A stretch of DNA of 64,000 nt from an uncultured Candidatus Saccharibacteria bacterium (GTDB lineage: Bacteria; Patescibacteriota; Saccharimonadia; Saccharimonadales; Saccharimonadaceae): contig CALISG010000023.1 in NCBI GenBank assembly GCA_938042065.1, positions 1 through 64,000 on the forward strand, given 5' to 3'. The position numbers were made by a program, and so were the translations under genes. Shown piece after piece: positions 25,609 to 34,798 of this stretch (position 1 is the stretch's first letter; every line of letters begins with the position of its first letter). The notes beneath the pieces are model-generated. The model searched no databases. It saw nothing but the letters and a program-made list of their open reading frames with translations, and had not been told where the DNA came from.

Positions 25609-27024
25609 ATGAATCCGCTTATTCGCTTTATGCGCCACTCGCTAACAAGCATCTTGACGGCAACCGACGATGCTGATCAAGTTGATATCGAGAAAATCGA
25701 TGAGACACTGACGCCAAATATGCGAGCCTTGCGGCTGGTTATGAACATGTCAGACCATTTGCTATCAATGGGCACGCCAGCGAATAGCGTCGTGCATATG
25801 GCGCTCGGAGTAACCGACACATATTGCAAGCGAAAAGTACATATCGATGTCAGCTTTAATCAAATTACGCTCTCGCAAGACCGCGGCATCGATCGCGAAC
25901 CATTGACACTGATCCGCACTATCTCGCCACGCGCTACCGATTACCGGCTAATGCGCAAATTACAAAACCTAGCCAGCCAAATTGCCAACCATAAAGTCAC
26001 TCTAGATGATGCCGAAAATGAACTCGATGCCATCATTGCCAACAATAAGCGCTATCCTGGCATTATCAGTTATATTGCTGGCGGCGGCCTGAGTGCCGGC
26101 TCGGTTGCGCTCTACACGACGTCTATACCGATTATCCTGGCTGCCTTTATTATAGGTTTTTTAATTACTCTTCTGATAAAGCTACTAGGGCGCGCTGCGC
26201 TGCCGCCATTTTTCATTCAGATTATTGCCGCGTTATCAGTCACGTTAGTCTCTACTGGTATATTGTGGCTAGTTAATCATAAATATTGGGAATTTTTTGC
26301 TTTGATTGATCCGACGATATTAACCGTTGGCGGTATCGTCTTGCTAGTAGCTGGCATGATGATTGTCGGCGCCTTTCAAGACGCAATTGACGAATATTAC
26401 GTCACAGCTAGCGCTCGGCTATTAAAGGTGGTGATGTTGACGCTTGGTATTGTACTGGGCGTAAGTATGGGCCTGTACGCCGCCAGACAGTTTGGCTTGG
26501 CATTCGTCGCAACCCCCGACAGTTTATCCTTTACAAGCACCACCTATCAGTATATCGGCGCTGTCATCATCTCGGCATCATTTGCATTAAGTAATAATTC
26601 GCGGCCAGTTGGATTATTAATCACTGGCGCCAGCGGACTATTGGGGTATTATGTGCTGTTAGCTGTATCAGAATTAGGCTTGATAATTATCCCTGCTAAC
26701 GCCGTCGCTGGATTTACTGTTGGTTTTACAGCTACTGTTGTTTCACGTTTGACCAGAATTCCTAGCCAAGCGATCATCGATGCTGGTATCGTGCCGCTGG
26801 TTCCCGGACTAACCTTGTATAACGGACTAATGGCGCTAGTCGCTAATCCGGCCGCTGCAGACGGTACTCTATTATTGATGCGCGCGGTACTGATTGCGTT
26901 AGCTATTGCTGCTGGCGCCTCGTTCGGCGTACTTATCGGTCGCCCAACACGGCGCAGTCTGGTAACATTGCGCAACAACCTGCCAGAACGCCCGCTGCGT
27001 TCTAATCAAAAACAACTAAAATAA
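25609..27024 (+). CDS. ThrE-type threonine/serine exporter family protein
   Basis: 471 aa. The N-terminal soluble half (1-145) has the ThrE pattern (MNMSDHLLSMGTPANSVVHMALGVTDTY), and the C-terminal half contains about ten membrane helices, with PSQAIIDAGIVPLVPGLTLYNG (near 387-408, quoted in two parts as PSQAIIDAGIVPLVPG and LTLYNG) as the family signature. ThrE homologues export Thr and Ser; some act on dicarboxylates. A CATAAT box ends 6 bases before ATG (leaderless). Convergent with pheT. Confidence 0.85.
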   Translation: MNPLIRFMRHSLTSILTATDDADQVDIEKIDETLTPNMRALRLVMNMSDHLLSMGTPANSVVHMALGVTDTYCKRKVHIDVSFNQITLSQDRGIDREPLTLIRTISPRATDYRLMRKLQNLASQIANHKVTLDDAENELDAIIANNKRYPGIISYIAGGGLSAGSVALYTTSIPIILAAFIIGFLITLLIKLLGRAALPPFFIQIIAALSVTLVSTGILWLVNHKYWEFFALIDPTILTVGGIVLLVAGMMIVGAFQDAIDEYYVTASARLLKVVMLTLGIVLGVSMGLYAARQFGLAFVATPDSLSFTSTTYQYIGAVIISASFALSNNSRPVGLLITGASGLLGYYVLLAVSELGLIIIPANAVAGFTVGFTATVVSRLTRIPSQAIIDAGIVPLVPGLTLYNGLMALVANPAAADGTLLLMRAVLIALAIAAGASFGVLIGRPTRRSLVTLRNNLPERPLRSNQKQLK

Positions 27025-27025
27025 A

Positions 27026-29542
27026 CTACACTCGCTCGGCGTCAAGTTTAGTAAGCGCTGCCGTCGCAATATTATCCATAATCGGTTTGACTTCAGCGTC
27101 AGTCAGAGTTTGCTGATAGCTGGTAAACGTTAGTCGGAAAGTGGTAGTCTTGATAGCCGCGTCGTCTTTTGGCTGATATACGCCAAGCGTCTGTATCTGG
27201 CAATGTAGATTTTCTGGCTCATCCAGGCATTGCCGAACCGTTCGCAGCAACTCATCATGCGAAATTTTCACGCTTGAGCGCAACGAGATGTCTTGACTAA
27301 TTGATGGGAAACGGCTCAGCGGCCGATAATTATATTCGCGACTTTCAGTCAGACAGGCTTGCAATTTTTCAATGTCAAGCGAGAACGCCGCCGTGTAATC
27401 TGGCAACTTGAAATTACGCCGCACTGCCTGAGATAATTCACCGACAATACCTAGCTTGTCACCGTTTTTTGCGACAATCCAAGCACTGCGCTGGCCGTCA
27501 AACGGCGCTGGCACGTCCGCGTCAGACTCTGCTATTTTCACAAAATCAGCCTCAACGTTAAGATCCGCCAACAACCTATCCACTAGCTTCCTGGCTTTAT
27601 AGAATGGTGCGCCGGCTCGCGGTTTTTTGCTAGCGTAAACACCGTCGACAAACGTCTGCTCGCTCGGCAGATTCTCATAGGTAAGTGGCAATTCCTTATC
27701 GTGAATTTTGCCGATTTCAAACAGCATGAACTCGTCGTGGCCGGCTTTGATATTAGCATGAACTTTGTCTAGCAAACTCGGCAGCACGCCGGTGCGATAG
27801 TACTGCAAATCAGGGCTTAAAGCGTTACTTAGTCGATAGGCGCGACTTGGGTCTTGCTCGGCGTTTTTTAGGACACGCTCGTGGACGAAGCTATAGGTCA
27901 AGACTTCGTTGGCGCCGGCGCACGACAAACTTTGGCGAATCGCTTGCTTGAGCTGGCGGCGCGGATTCCTCGGCGCTGGCTTGATGCTGCGCATTGGTAA
28001 TTGACGCGGTAGTTTATCAAAGCCATACAGCCGACCGACTTCCTCAACAATGTCCTCTGGCAGTTCAAGGTCGGTGCGCCAGAATGGCGATTGGATGCAA
28101 ATATAACCCAATTCTTCTTCCGGACCATGACTCTTTATTTCCACGTTATTCAACAAGCCGCAAATATCATCGCCAGATAAGTCCAAGCCCAATCTCTCAT
28201 TGATAAACTTACTACCAATATCAATATTTGCTGGTGTATATTTTCCATCAAAATAATCATCGAGCTCGTCACTAAATTGCTTCAAATCAAACACTTCGCT
28301 CGCCTGCACTCCGCCGACCATACTCATCAGCTGCTTCAGCACAGCAGCATTTTGGAGCGGCGACTGGCCCTTGTTGAATCGCGTCAATGCATCGGTAAAC
28401 ACGCCGTGGCGCATGGCCGTGCGGCGCAGCGCGTACATGTCAAAATTAGCACATTCTAGAACAATATTCTTGGTGTCATTTGAAACCTCGGTGTCAGCAC
28501 CACCCATAATTCCCGCCAGGCCAATCACACCCTCACCGTCAGCGATGACGATGTCGTCCGTCGTCAGTTCGTACTCTTTGCCATTAAGTAGACTAACTTT
28601 CTCGCCGTCACGAGCCAGCCGCGCCCCGAGTGTAGACCTGCGCAATTTGTCATAATCATAGGCATGCGTTGGCTGTGCCGTCATCAGCATCATGTAATTT
28701 GTCGCGTCGACAATGTTATTAATCGGCTTGCCGCCCATCGCCACCAACTGGCACTGCAGCCACAGCGGGCTAGATTTGACTTCAACATTTTTGATCGCGA
28801 CCGCCATGAAGCGCGGCACTAATTCTGGCGCGTCGTTCGTTACCGTTAGCTCCAAACCCTCAGCACCAGTAAATTGTTGCTCTGATTTATACCAATCAGG
28901 ACTGGTAAACTGCTGGTGAAAAATCCCAGCAATCTCGCGCGCCACGCCAAGTTGACCAAAACAATCTGGACGGTGCGTAAACATCTTGTTTTCAATATCC
29001 AGCACAAAGTCGTCCAAACCAAATATTTCCGCGAAACTTGCCCCCGCGCTTAGTTCAACACCCGCCGGCACATCGTGTTCATGAATCTCAACGATTCCCT
29101 CGTGATCCGTACCGATATCCAGTTCATCAGCCGCCGCCAACATACCTTGGCTGAGCACGCCGCGCAGTGGTCGTGCATCCAACACGAACGGCTCATCGTC
29201 ATCAAAGCTCGCCGGCACCGTACTTTTTGGCGGCAACCAAATCGCCCACATATCCGCATGCACATTTGGCGCGCCGCAGACTACTTGTACCAGACCATTC
29301 TCATCACGCGGCACATCTGCCACCGCACCGCTATCATCAATCTTGGTCACACTCAGCCGATCAGCATCGGGATGCTTGGCGCACTCAACCACCCGGACGA
29401 TTCGCGCCCCGTCATACTTAGCTTTAAGGTCGATCACTTCTTCGACACCGCCAAGCTGCTGATTGACCCGCGCCACTAACTCACCTACGGGAGGCAATTC
29501 AAAATTAATCAATTGTTTAATAAGATTTAGGCTGACTTTCAT
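27026..29542 (-). CDS. pheT: Phenylalanyl-tRNA synthetase beta chain
   Basis: 838 aa, normal length. Domains in order: N-terminal OB-fold tRNA-binding domain (about 40-165), B3/B4 editing domain (about 220-400), B5, the catalytic-like core (about 490-700) and the C-terminal anticodon-binding FDX-ACB domain (YRPLSRFPSISQDISLR near 745-761). It pairs with PheS, encoded 7 kb away instead of next to it. TATACT ends about 9 bases before the ATG. Confidence 0.96.
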   Translation of the reverse strand: MKVSLNLIKQLINFELPPVGELVARVNQQLGGVEEVIDLKAKYDGARIVRVVECAKHPDADRLSVTKIDDSGAVADVPRDENGLVQVVCGAPNVHADMWAIWLPPKSTVPASFDDDEPFVLDARPLRGVLSQGMLAAADELDIGTDHEGIVEIHEHDVPAGVELSAGASFAEIFGLDDFVLDIENKMFTHRPDCFGQLGVAREIAGIFHQQFTSPDWYKSEQQFTGAEGLELTVTNDAPELVPRFMAVAIKNVEVKSSPLWLQCQLVAMGGKPINNIVDATNYMMLMTAQPTHAYDYDKLRRSTLGARLARDGEKVSLLNGKEYELTTDDIVIADGEGVIGLAGIMGGADTEVSNDTKNIVLECANFDMYALRRTAMRHGVFTDALTRFNKGQSPLQNAAVLKQLMSMVGGVQASEVFDLKQFSDELDDYFDGKYTPANIDIGSKFINERLGLDLSGDDICGLLNNVEIKSHGPEEELGYICIQSPFWRTDLELPEDIVEEVGRLYGFDKLPRQLPMRSIKPAPRNPRRQLKQAIRQSLSCAGANEVLTYSFVHERVLKNAEQDPSRAYRLSNALSPDLQYYRTGVLPSLLDKVHANIKAGHDEFMLFEIGKIHDKELPLTYENLPSEQTFVDGVYASKKPRAGAPFYKARKLVDRLLADLNVEADFVKIAESDADVPAPFDGQRSAWIVAKNGDKLGIVGELSQAVRRNFKLPDYTAAFSLDIEKLQACLTESREYNYRPLSRFPSISQDISLRSSVKISHDELLRTVRQCLDEPENLHCQIQTLGVYQPKDDAAIKTTTFRLTFTSYQQTLTDAEVKPIMDNIATAALTKLDAERV

Positions 29543-29649
29543 ATTACATATAGTATAACACTATCGTACGCGAGCTAAAATTGCTCGTGAAAACCGTTCG
29601 CTACCGCATCAAAGAGCATCAGCTCTAACTCTCTGCTATAATTAGTGTA

Positions 29650-30600
29650 ATGAAGCGCATCACTATGGTTAAGCACCATCCATGCACGCAGTTAGCTCAT
29701 TTATATGAGCATATGTTTTTGGCGACGGCGGCCGAATTCATGTACCAGCAAGGCCAGTACCAGCTAATCGACTACATGCTAGACGGACACACTTACCCTG
29801 GCGGCATTATCATTATTAAGAGTATTTGGCACTCGGTCGATGCCACGCGGTTAGCCAACAAGATATTAACTTTGCCAACTGATTTCGGCGAGATGGACAA
29901 CGAGCCGGTTTCACTAGCTCTGTACCGTTTGCTGGCCGAAGAGCCAAACCAGCTATACGTTGCCGACAGCGGCCGAATGATGCACGAGTTAAGACAGCTT
30001 GACTCTCGGCCATGGCAAAACATCGATAATATCAAGCGGCTGAATAGCAGCACTAGCCAAATCAGCGGTATAATTTACTCGACTAACCAGCCATCAGCAA
30101 TTCCGCGCAAACTCTATATATCCTTTCAATTAACACAGCAATTCCGCCAGCAACGACCCGAAATGTTGCCGCTATTTTATGAATACATGCACTTTTTGAA
30201 CTTATCAATCAGCCAAAAGCTTAGCCTCCAATTTGGCGCCTACACCGACGACAATCATATCAAATATCACGCCGAAGACATGTCTGTCACTAATACGCTG
30301 CATCTCAGTGTACAATCGGGGCCAATCCAATTTGCTGACATTATCCGCTGCGTCCAGGCCGTCGCCCGGGATTTGCGCTCGCCCGATCTGAATCAACGCT
30401 TTGCCGATTATTTGCATAGCATATCTTATACTGATGAGCCTTCGATAGCGCCCGACATCGACCGAATGCTGCTTGATTTGGGCATTTTGCTCGGTAGTGA
30501 CGGCTGGCACGCAATTGCTACGCCAGACAACGTAAACGACGTGGCGCAAGCAACACAAATCATCACTAAGTATGGCAATCAGAGCGAGGTGATTGAGTAA
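29650..30600 (+). CDS. M16-metallopeptidase-like protein, paralogue 1
   Basis: 316 aa. Residues 15-24 read LAHLYEHMFL, matching the inverted zinc motif HxxEH of M16 peptidases (His17, Glu20, His21 by count), and NEPVSLALYRLLAEE (about 90-104) could supply the third zinc-binding Glu. One M16 half-domain pattern continues with a Gly-Gly-hydrophobic strand (YPGGIIIIKSIW). The length is that of a single M16 unit plus part of a second. It shares this layout with 32012-32923. TATAAT ends 7 bases before ATG (near-leaderless). Target unknown; no signal peptide. Confidence 0.55.
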   Translation: MKRITMVKHHPCTQLAHLYEHMFLATAAEFMYQQGQYQLIDYMLDGHTYPGGIIIIKSIWHSVDATRLANKILTLPTDFGEMDNEPVSLALYRLLAEEPNQLYVADSGRMMHELRQLDSRPWQNIDNIKRLNSSTSQISGIIYSTNQPSAIPRKLYISFQLTQQFRQQRPEMLPLFYEYMHFLNLSISQKLSLQFGAYTDDNHIKYHAEDMSVTNTLHLSVQSGPIQFADIIRCVQAVARDLRSPDLNQRFADYLHSISYTDEPSIAPDIDRMLLDLGILLGSDGWHAIATPDNVNDVAQATQIITKYGNQSEVIE

Positions 30601-30829
30601 TACTCGGCGATACAGTGTTTATATTGCCATCATAATAATCACTGGGGTCTAAACCGTTTGCTCCCGCAGTTCGATTAAGCTCTTCCAAAACAGCTTCTCG
30701 CTGTGCCGCTGCCGCCGCAAGCTCTCTTCTTAGCATATATATAGCTTCATCAACCCTCCTGAGCTCACACGCAAGCCTACTCGCACGGGATTCAGGACTT
30801 TCATGGGACTTCCCAGTCTCTACACCCAT
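30566..30829 (-). CDS. Small coiled-coil protein, unknown
   Basis: 87 aa. Residues 10-55 form a heptad-like helix (CELRRVDEAIYMLRRELAAA and following Gln/Glu/Leu), with a Ser/Asp/Tyr-rich tail. No family recognised. Its end overlaps the convergent M16-like gene by 35 bp. Codon pattern looks like the neighbouring minus-strand gene. It may be paired with the 143-aa gene upstream. Confidence 0.45.
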   Translation of the reverse strand: MGVETGKSHESPESRASRLACELRRVDEAIYMLRRELAAAAAQREAVLEELNRTAGANGLDPSDYYDGNINTVSPSITQSPRSDCHT

Positions 30830-30885
30830 ATTTTTACCTTTTTCATCATATTATTCAGAGGCTATTCGCCAGTCTGGCCGCCTCT

Positions 30886-31317
30886 TTATTCGGCACTTTT
30901 GTTCAAATTATTGATCATTTCTAAGGATTTTGGAGGAATAGGAGCAGCAAGCGCGCCGGCCTCTCCAGCTTTTACGCGTTTTTCTAGATCGTCTAGCAGC
31001 CTCGCGGCCGTTGGGTTATTCTCACCCTGAGCTCCTACGACAGCATTTGGGTCTATGGAATTTGCTTGATCTGCTAGATTTCTGAGCATAACACGGCTTG
31101 CCGTCCCGCCAATGCCTAGTGCGGCTTTTACCGAAGGATTACCATTTTCATTTTTCTCCAAACCACGATTCACTATTCCTGCTATATCCAACCCTGGCAC
31201 CCCAGCTAGCTTAGCAGTCAGTGGTGTCGACATAATAGAATCAGCTCCTAGCAGCGATGCCACGCCACGAGTACATCCAGATGGAGCCGCTGTTAACAGG
31301 TATGGAAGTTCACTCAT
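30886..31317 (-). CDS. Hypothetical protein, 143 aa
   Basis: Contains short Gly/Ala-rich helices and SIMSTPLTAKLAGVPGLDI, with LDDLEKRVKAGEAGALAAPI near the end. No membrane span, signal peptide or recognised family. Ribosome site AAAGGAAAT before the ATG, and a TATAAA-like box about 40 bases up. Located 57 bp upstream of the coiled-coil gene on the same strand, inside the accessory stretch between the two M16-like genes. Confidence 0.5.
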   Translation of the reverse strand: MSELPYLLTAAPSGCTRGVASLLGADSIMSTPLTAKLAGVPGLDIAGIVNRGLEKNENGNPSVKAALGIGGTASRVMLRNLADQANSIDPNAVVGAQGENNPTAARLLDDLEKRVKAGEAGALAAPIPPKSLEMINNLNKSAE

Positions 31318-31415
31318 ATTATTCTAATTTCCTTTCATATTGAATCATTTATCTTTTATAATGCCACAAAATTGTCTTAATTACAAAAATACGCCGTCGA
31401 GGCGCCTAAAAAGTA

Positions 31416-31553
31416 TCATTTGCTTTTCTTGCCTTTAGCCGATTTGCCTTTCTCTAATTTCGCAACCCGATTCTTCAAATCACTCGGCTCAGACCATAGA
31501 AAAATCACCAAAACAAACAGTACTCCCGCTAGCGATAGCACTGTTTTATCCAT
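31416..31553 (-). CDS. 45-aa single-span membrane peptide
   Basis: MDKTVLSLAGVLFVLVIFLW begins the peptide: one membrane span (5-20), then SEPSDLKNRVAKLEKGK and a Lys-rich end (KSAKGKKSK). The layout (span, short amphipathic helix, basic tail) suggests a small membrane-associated protein. AAAGGA lies 8 bases before ATG. Shorter than most gene finders report. Its promoter region abuts the 31.6 kb cassette promoter on the other strand. Confidence 0.6.
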   Translation of the reverse strand: MDKTVLSLAGVLFVLVIFLWSEPSDLKNRVAKLEKGKSAKGKKSK

Positions 31554-31616
31554 GGCAAAATCCTTTCACTCTTAAGATTATTGCCAATAATTATAACAGG
31601 ATTCAGCTAAAAGCCC

Positions 31617-31650
31617 TTGACATATTCTTCTAGTATTGATATATATATCA
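31617..31650 (+). promoter_or_regulatory. Cassette promoter/operator A
   Basis: TTGACA (31617-31622), 17-base spacer, TATATA -10 (31640-31645) with TGA just before it. The perfect 14-base palindrome TGATATATATATCA (31637-31650) covers the -10 box and the bases just before the start point, a classic place for a repressor site. The same design is found at 43778-43811 and 45594-45629. Confidence 0.85.
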
Positions 31651-31731
31651 GCTTTTGTAATTGCAGAAGCCAGCGTCTCACTCAAGATCATTAAGATTGA
31701 GACACTCCACTTCGCGAGATAATCATCTCGC
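31651..31731 (+). promoter_or_regulatory. Structured leader of cassette A
   Basis: Three hairpins: GCTTTTG/CAGAAGC (31651-57/31664-70), GTCTCA/TGAGAC (31675-80/31698-703, with an inner CTCAA/TTGAG) and GCGAGAT/ATCTCGC (31714-20/31725-31, 4-base loop). They fill the leader between the start point and the ribosome site. Confidence 0.6.
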
Positions 31732-31752
31732 CCGACTCCAGAAGGAGTTACT

Positions 31753-31950
31753 ATGGTTCGCAGCAGCAAGTGTCCCACCACTGGACTGAAGCGTAGCGTG
31801 TGTCTGTGTTCCAAGTGTATCACGAGACAGAACAACGCCATCCAGCGCAGTGGTAACCTGCGGAGAGACCGCAAGGGCACCAACCGTAGGGAGCACGACA
31901 CTAAGGGTCGTAACTACCACGGTCGTAGCGGCAACGGCAAGCGGCGCTAG
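31753..31950 (+). CDS. Small basic Cys/His protein of cassette A
   Basis: 65 aa, very basic. N-terminal half has CPTT...VCLCSKC (Cys at about 7, 17, 19, 22), a possible metal knuckle; C-terminal half is rich in Arg/Gly/Asn/His (GRNYHGRSGNGKRR). It looks like a nucleic-acid-binding peptide, which is inference. Ribosome site AGAAGGAG 5 bases before ATG. Codon choice is G/C-ending, unlike the flanking M16-like genes. The opposite-strand frames here are shadows. Confidence 0.55.
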   Translation: MVRSSKCPTTGLKRSVCLCSKCITRQNNAIQRSGNLRRDRKGTNRREHDTKGRNYHGRSGNGKRR

Positions 31951-32011
31951 CCATTCCGACCCGGACAAGTCGATAAACTGTCCATATTCTCTGTGATAGT
32001 ATATAGATGAC

Positions 32012-32923
32012 ATGCAACGAATCCTTATCTGCAAACAAGCTACTTCGCCCATTGAGGCGCATATCTACGAGCATTTAGCGATGACCAAATTAAAGCAGAT
32101 TATGCAACAATTTGGATTATTACGACAAATTGATTATTTTGCGCTTGGTACGCACTATTCGGGTACAGGATTTGTCACTATTGATATTGATTTATATACA
32201 GAAGAAGCAGTTAATCTGGCGCATGATTTGCGGCAACTTCAAGCACTTACAGATAACGAATCTTTAAACCTAGCCATGAGTCAAATCGCTGCAGAAAATG
32301 ATTGTACGATTATTTGCAACGATCTTGATAAGCTCCAATATAACATAGCTAAATTAAACAAAAACGATTGGCAATCAATTGAAAAAATTGACCAGCCGCT
32401 TATTATTAGTCAGATTGCCGAACACAAATTCCTGTACGAGACCGACGATCCTACTGCGTCGATTAGCCGTATCTCTTGTGCTCTTAAGCAACCGCTAACG
32501 CTAAATAGCGACGCGACGCTGCTAGCTTTATTTTATTATCTGGCTTTTGTCATTCATGGTACAGTATCCGACATAGCCAATGTTCGTTTGGGATATTATA
32601 ACCTTAGTGAGTGTACTAAACAAATTGGTAAGAATACGTCTTGTATTTGCGAATTTGCCGCACTTAGCAATTTAGCAGACAGAACCAAACTACGAGACAT
32701 ATACCATGAAGTTATCGGAAAAATGCTAGAAAAAGCGGCACTAACCCGCATTTCTCACCGCATTAAATCCTTTTCATACGGCGATGGAAAAATGGATACC
32801 CCAAATGTTGATATGTATATTTCAGAAACTGGTATCGTAGTTGGTGAGAAAACTTGGCAGAAATTATCAGAAGAAAAAACAATTACTAATTTACTAGATA
32901 AAATGATTCTTGAAATAGCCTAG
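32012..32923 (+). CDS. M16-metallopeptidase-like protein, paralogue 2
   Basis: 303 aa, divergent relative of 29650-30600. Residues 15-22 read EAHIYEHL: HxxEH zinc motif (His17, Glu20, His21). DNESLNLAMSQIAAEND (about 90-106) aligns with NEPVSLALYRLLAEE of the paralogue and may carry the third ligand. Both share H-x-Y/T-G-G/T strand after the motif (GTHYSGTGFVTIDIDLY). TATATA ends 6 bases before the ATG. A/T-rich third positions contrast with the small gene just upstream. Confidence 0.55.
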   Translation: MQRILICKQATSPIEAHIYEHLAMTKLKQIMQQFGLLRQIDYFALGTHYSGTGFVTIDIDLYTEEAVNLAHDLRQLQALTDNESLNLAMSQIAAENDCTIICNDLDKLQYNIAKLNKNDWQSIEKIDQPLIISQIAEHKFLYETDDPTASISRISCALKQPLTLNSDATLLALFYYLAFVIHGTVSDIANVRLGYYNLSECTKQIGKNTSCICEFAALSNLADRTKLRDIYHEVIGKMLEKAALTRISHRIKSFSYGDGKMDTPNVDMYISETGIVVGEKTWQKLSEEKTITNLLDKMILEIA

Positions 32924-32945
32924 AATCACTCTATGAAATGAAATA

Positions 32946-33461
32946 TTAGGACATGCACTGAATAGTACTACTCTCTACTTTCGCAATCTCAATAGCATAC
33001 ACGCCAAGTTTTTCTTTGCGCGGCGGGTAGATTTTCTGAAGAAGTTGAAGCGCTTCCGCTCTATCTTTGGCTTGCGGTACAATTTGCCGCCAGTCCTCAG
33101 CTGCCAGCATCTTAGCAAAATTATCGTAGATACGAATCGACTTAATCCGTACCGCGCCAGACTCATGACTAGTTTCTAGCTGCAATAGCTCGCCAGCCTG
33201 CAAGCGCTTGATACTGCCATAGCCAACGCGAACCTCCAGGGTTTTACGACCCGACATGATGGCGTCGTAATATGGCTTTTTAATCCTCATTTTTCGGGCG
33301 GGCGCAGCCTGACGATACTTAATATTACGAGCAAGCATGGCTTGGCCGCTAGACTGTGTTTTTCTGCGACACCCCTTATGCAGCCGCGGTTTGGCGGTTT
33401 TGCCGCCAGAAACGGCACTCTTAGACGGTCTCGTGGATATCTTTACTTTACGTGCAGCCAC
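32946..33461 (-). CDS. ASCH-domain (PUA-like) protein
   Basis: 171 aa. Residues 1-55 are basic and disordered (KVKISTRPSKSAVSGGKTAK), and 57-160 form an ASCH domain with MRIKKPYYDAIMSGRKTLEVR and LQAGELLQLE (shown in separate parts), the usual fold start and loop. ASCH proteins bind RNA or modified nucleosides. Starts at GTG, 8 bases after a TATAAT box, so probably leaderless. Confidence 0.75.
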   Translation of the reverse strand: MAARKVKISTRPSKSAVSGGKTAKPRLHKGCRRKTQSSGQAMLARNIKYRQAAPARKMRIKKPYYDAIMSGRKTLEVRVGYGSIKRLQAGELLQLETSHESGAVRIKSIRIYDNFAKMLAAEDWRQIVPQAKDRAEALQLLQKIYPPRKEKLGVYAIEIAKVESSTIQCMS

Positions 33462-33537
33462 AATAGACCATTATAACAGATCTCCACCTAACTAAGCCGA
33501 AAATGAAAAACGTCTGATAGTACGCAACTACTAAATA

Positions 33538-34503
33538 CTATTTCTCATACACCCGCAGGTACATGCCGTACAATTCTTTCTTGTATTTCTTGACGACTTT
33601 GTCTTCTGGTGATATTAACTCGTGACCAGCGCCGATATAAGCTGGCGTCGTTTCGTAAGTAAATTCGGCACCGCTGGCCTTAGCCATGCCTTCGGCGATA
33701 TTCAGTGCCATGGTTTTATCAATCAAATCGTCCTCGCTGCCAATTATCAAGCCGAGATGCTTCAAACCTTCAGCCTTCAAATCATTGCGATAATTCTGCT
33801 TAATAATGACATAATTTGCCAGCGCCCGGTACGACAAATTGCCGTCAAAGAATTGATCTGGCAGCAAATGGTTGCCATAAACATTGCGCAGCAGCGCCAT
33901 TTGCCACTTCGGTGCTTTAGAAGCGTCTGGTTCATAGTACGGCGAGAGCAGTAATACCCGCGAGAATAGTCCATCGCCATATTGCGCCAGCCAGGTTGCC
34001 AGCGTGCCGCCGCCAGAATGGCCAATCACGCCCAGCTCGTCGCCCAGACCGCTGACTAGTCCGGCGCTGTCGCCCATGAATTTCACCAACTCGCTGGCGC
34101 GAACTTGCCCGTGGAGCTTATTGTCTTTCAAGCCGTGGTGCGGCACTCGCGGTACGTATACATTGTAGCCCGCTTGGTAAAACCAGTCCGCCAGTTCTAT
34201 CATCCCAGAAGGTTCAGCGCTAACCCCGTGAAGAATCATTACTGCTCGAGCAGTTTTCTTGCCGTGAGTCTTCAATATCGGACGGCAATCCGGACGCACT
34301 TCGCTATTAGCGGTATCATCGGCAATGACTTTTTGGATATCCGCCACCGACTGGTTATAATCGCGCCGCTTGATGTCAGCTTTTTGCAAATCGGCGCTGC
34401 GGCTAGGCCATAGAAACGCCCAAGCCGCGAATCCCGCTATCAACGCGAGTATCACGCATATTACGATTAGTATTATCTTTTTGCTACTGAGCGCTACAGA
34501 CAT
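33538..34503 (-). CDS. Membrane-anchored alpha/beta hydrolase
   Basis: 321 aa from the ATG of MSVALSSKKI, 5-6 bases after GAAAGGTG; the start 5 codons upstream lacks a ribosome site. Residues 9-30 form an N-terminal span, the rest an alpha/beta hydrolase: oxyanion loop MILHGVSAEPSGM (about 85-97), nucleophile elbow GHSGGG (near 155-160) and a late GAGHE with the His. Looks like a monoacylglycerol-lipase or esterase type acting outside the membrane. An extended -10 (TGC-TATAAT, 34595-34590) lies about 85 bases up. Confidence 0.8.
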   Translation of the reverse strand: MSVALSSKKIILIVICVILALIAGFAAWAFLWPSRSADLQKADIKRRDYNQSVADIQKVIADDTANSEVRPDCRPILKTHGKKTARAVMILHGVSAEPSGMIELADWFYQAGYNVYVPRVPHHGLKDNKLHGQVRASELVKFMGDSAGLVSGLGDELGVIGHSGGGTLATWLAQYGDGLFSRVLLLSPYYEPDASKAPKWQMALLRNVYGNHLLPDQFFDGNLSYRALANYVIIKQNYRNDLKAEGLKHLGLIIGSEDDLIDKTMALNIAEGMAKASGAEFTYETTPAYIGAGHELISPEDKVVKKYKKELYGMYLRVYEK

Positions 34504-34663
34504 TTTTACACCTTTCATAAGCGAACTTTGCTTTTTACTGGCCGTTGATATCCAGCAAGGATTGCAGTATTGATAACCTTTATAACTTAATTATAGCATA
34601 AACCTTACAACACTCTCCTAAATAATTATTGCATGATGCAGCAAACTGCTCTATCCTTAATTT

Positions 34664-34786
34664 ATGAGCGCTATTACTCGCCAAATTGCCGCCGTTCGCG
34701 CCAGTGATTCAACAGCTTACCGGCGCGAGATTTTTACCGCCGCGGGATGCGGGGTTTTCAGATTAGTAACCTATAGTCAGCTATAG
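34664..34786 (+). CDS. Doubtful 40-aa ORF before CYTH gene
   Basis: MSAITRQIAAVRASDSTAYR opens a 40-residue frame ending 12 bp before the CYTH gene. No ribosome site and only a weak -10 (TTAATT). It could be a leader peptide or a gene remnant. The rest of the 280-bp gap holds the divergent hydrolase promoter. Confidence 0.2.
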   Translation: MSAITRQIAAVRASDSTAYRREIFTAAGCGVFRLVTYSQL

Positions 34787-34798
34787 AAAGGCTACCAA

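Noticed and set aside
31578..32052. Minus-strand ORFs of 107 and 109 aa across cassette A
   Set aside because: Antisense to the promoter, leader and gene with a good ribosome site; no start signals of their own.
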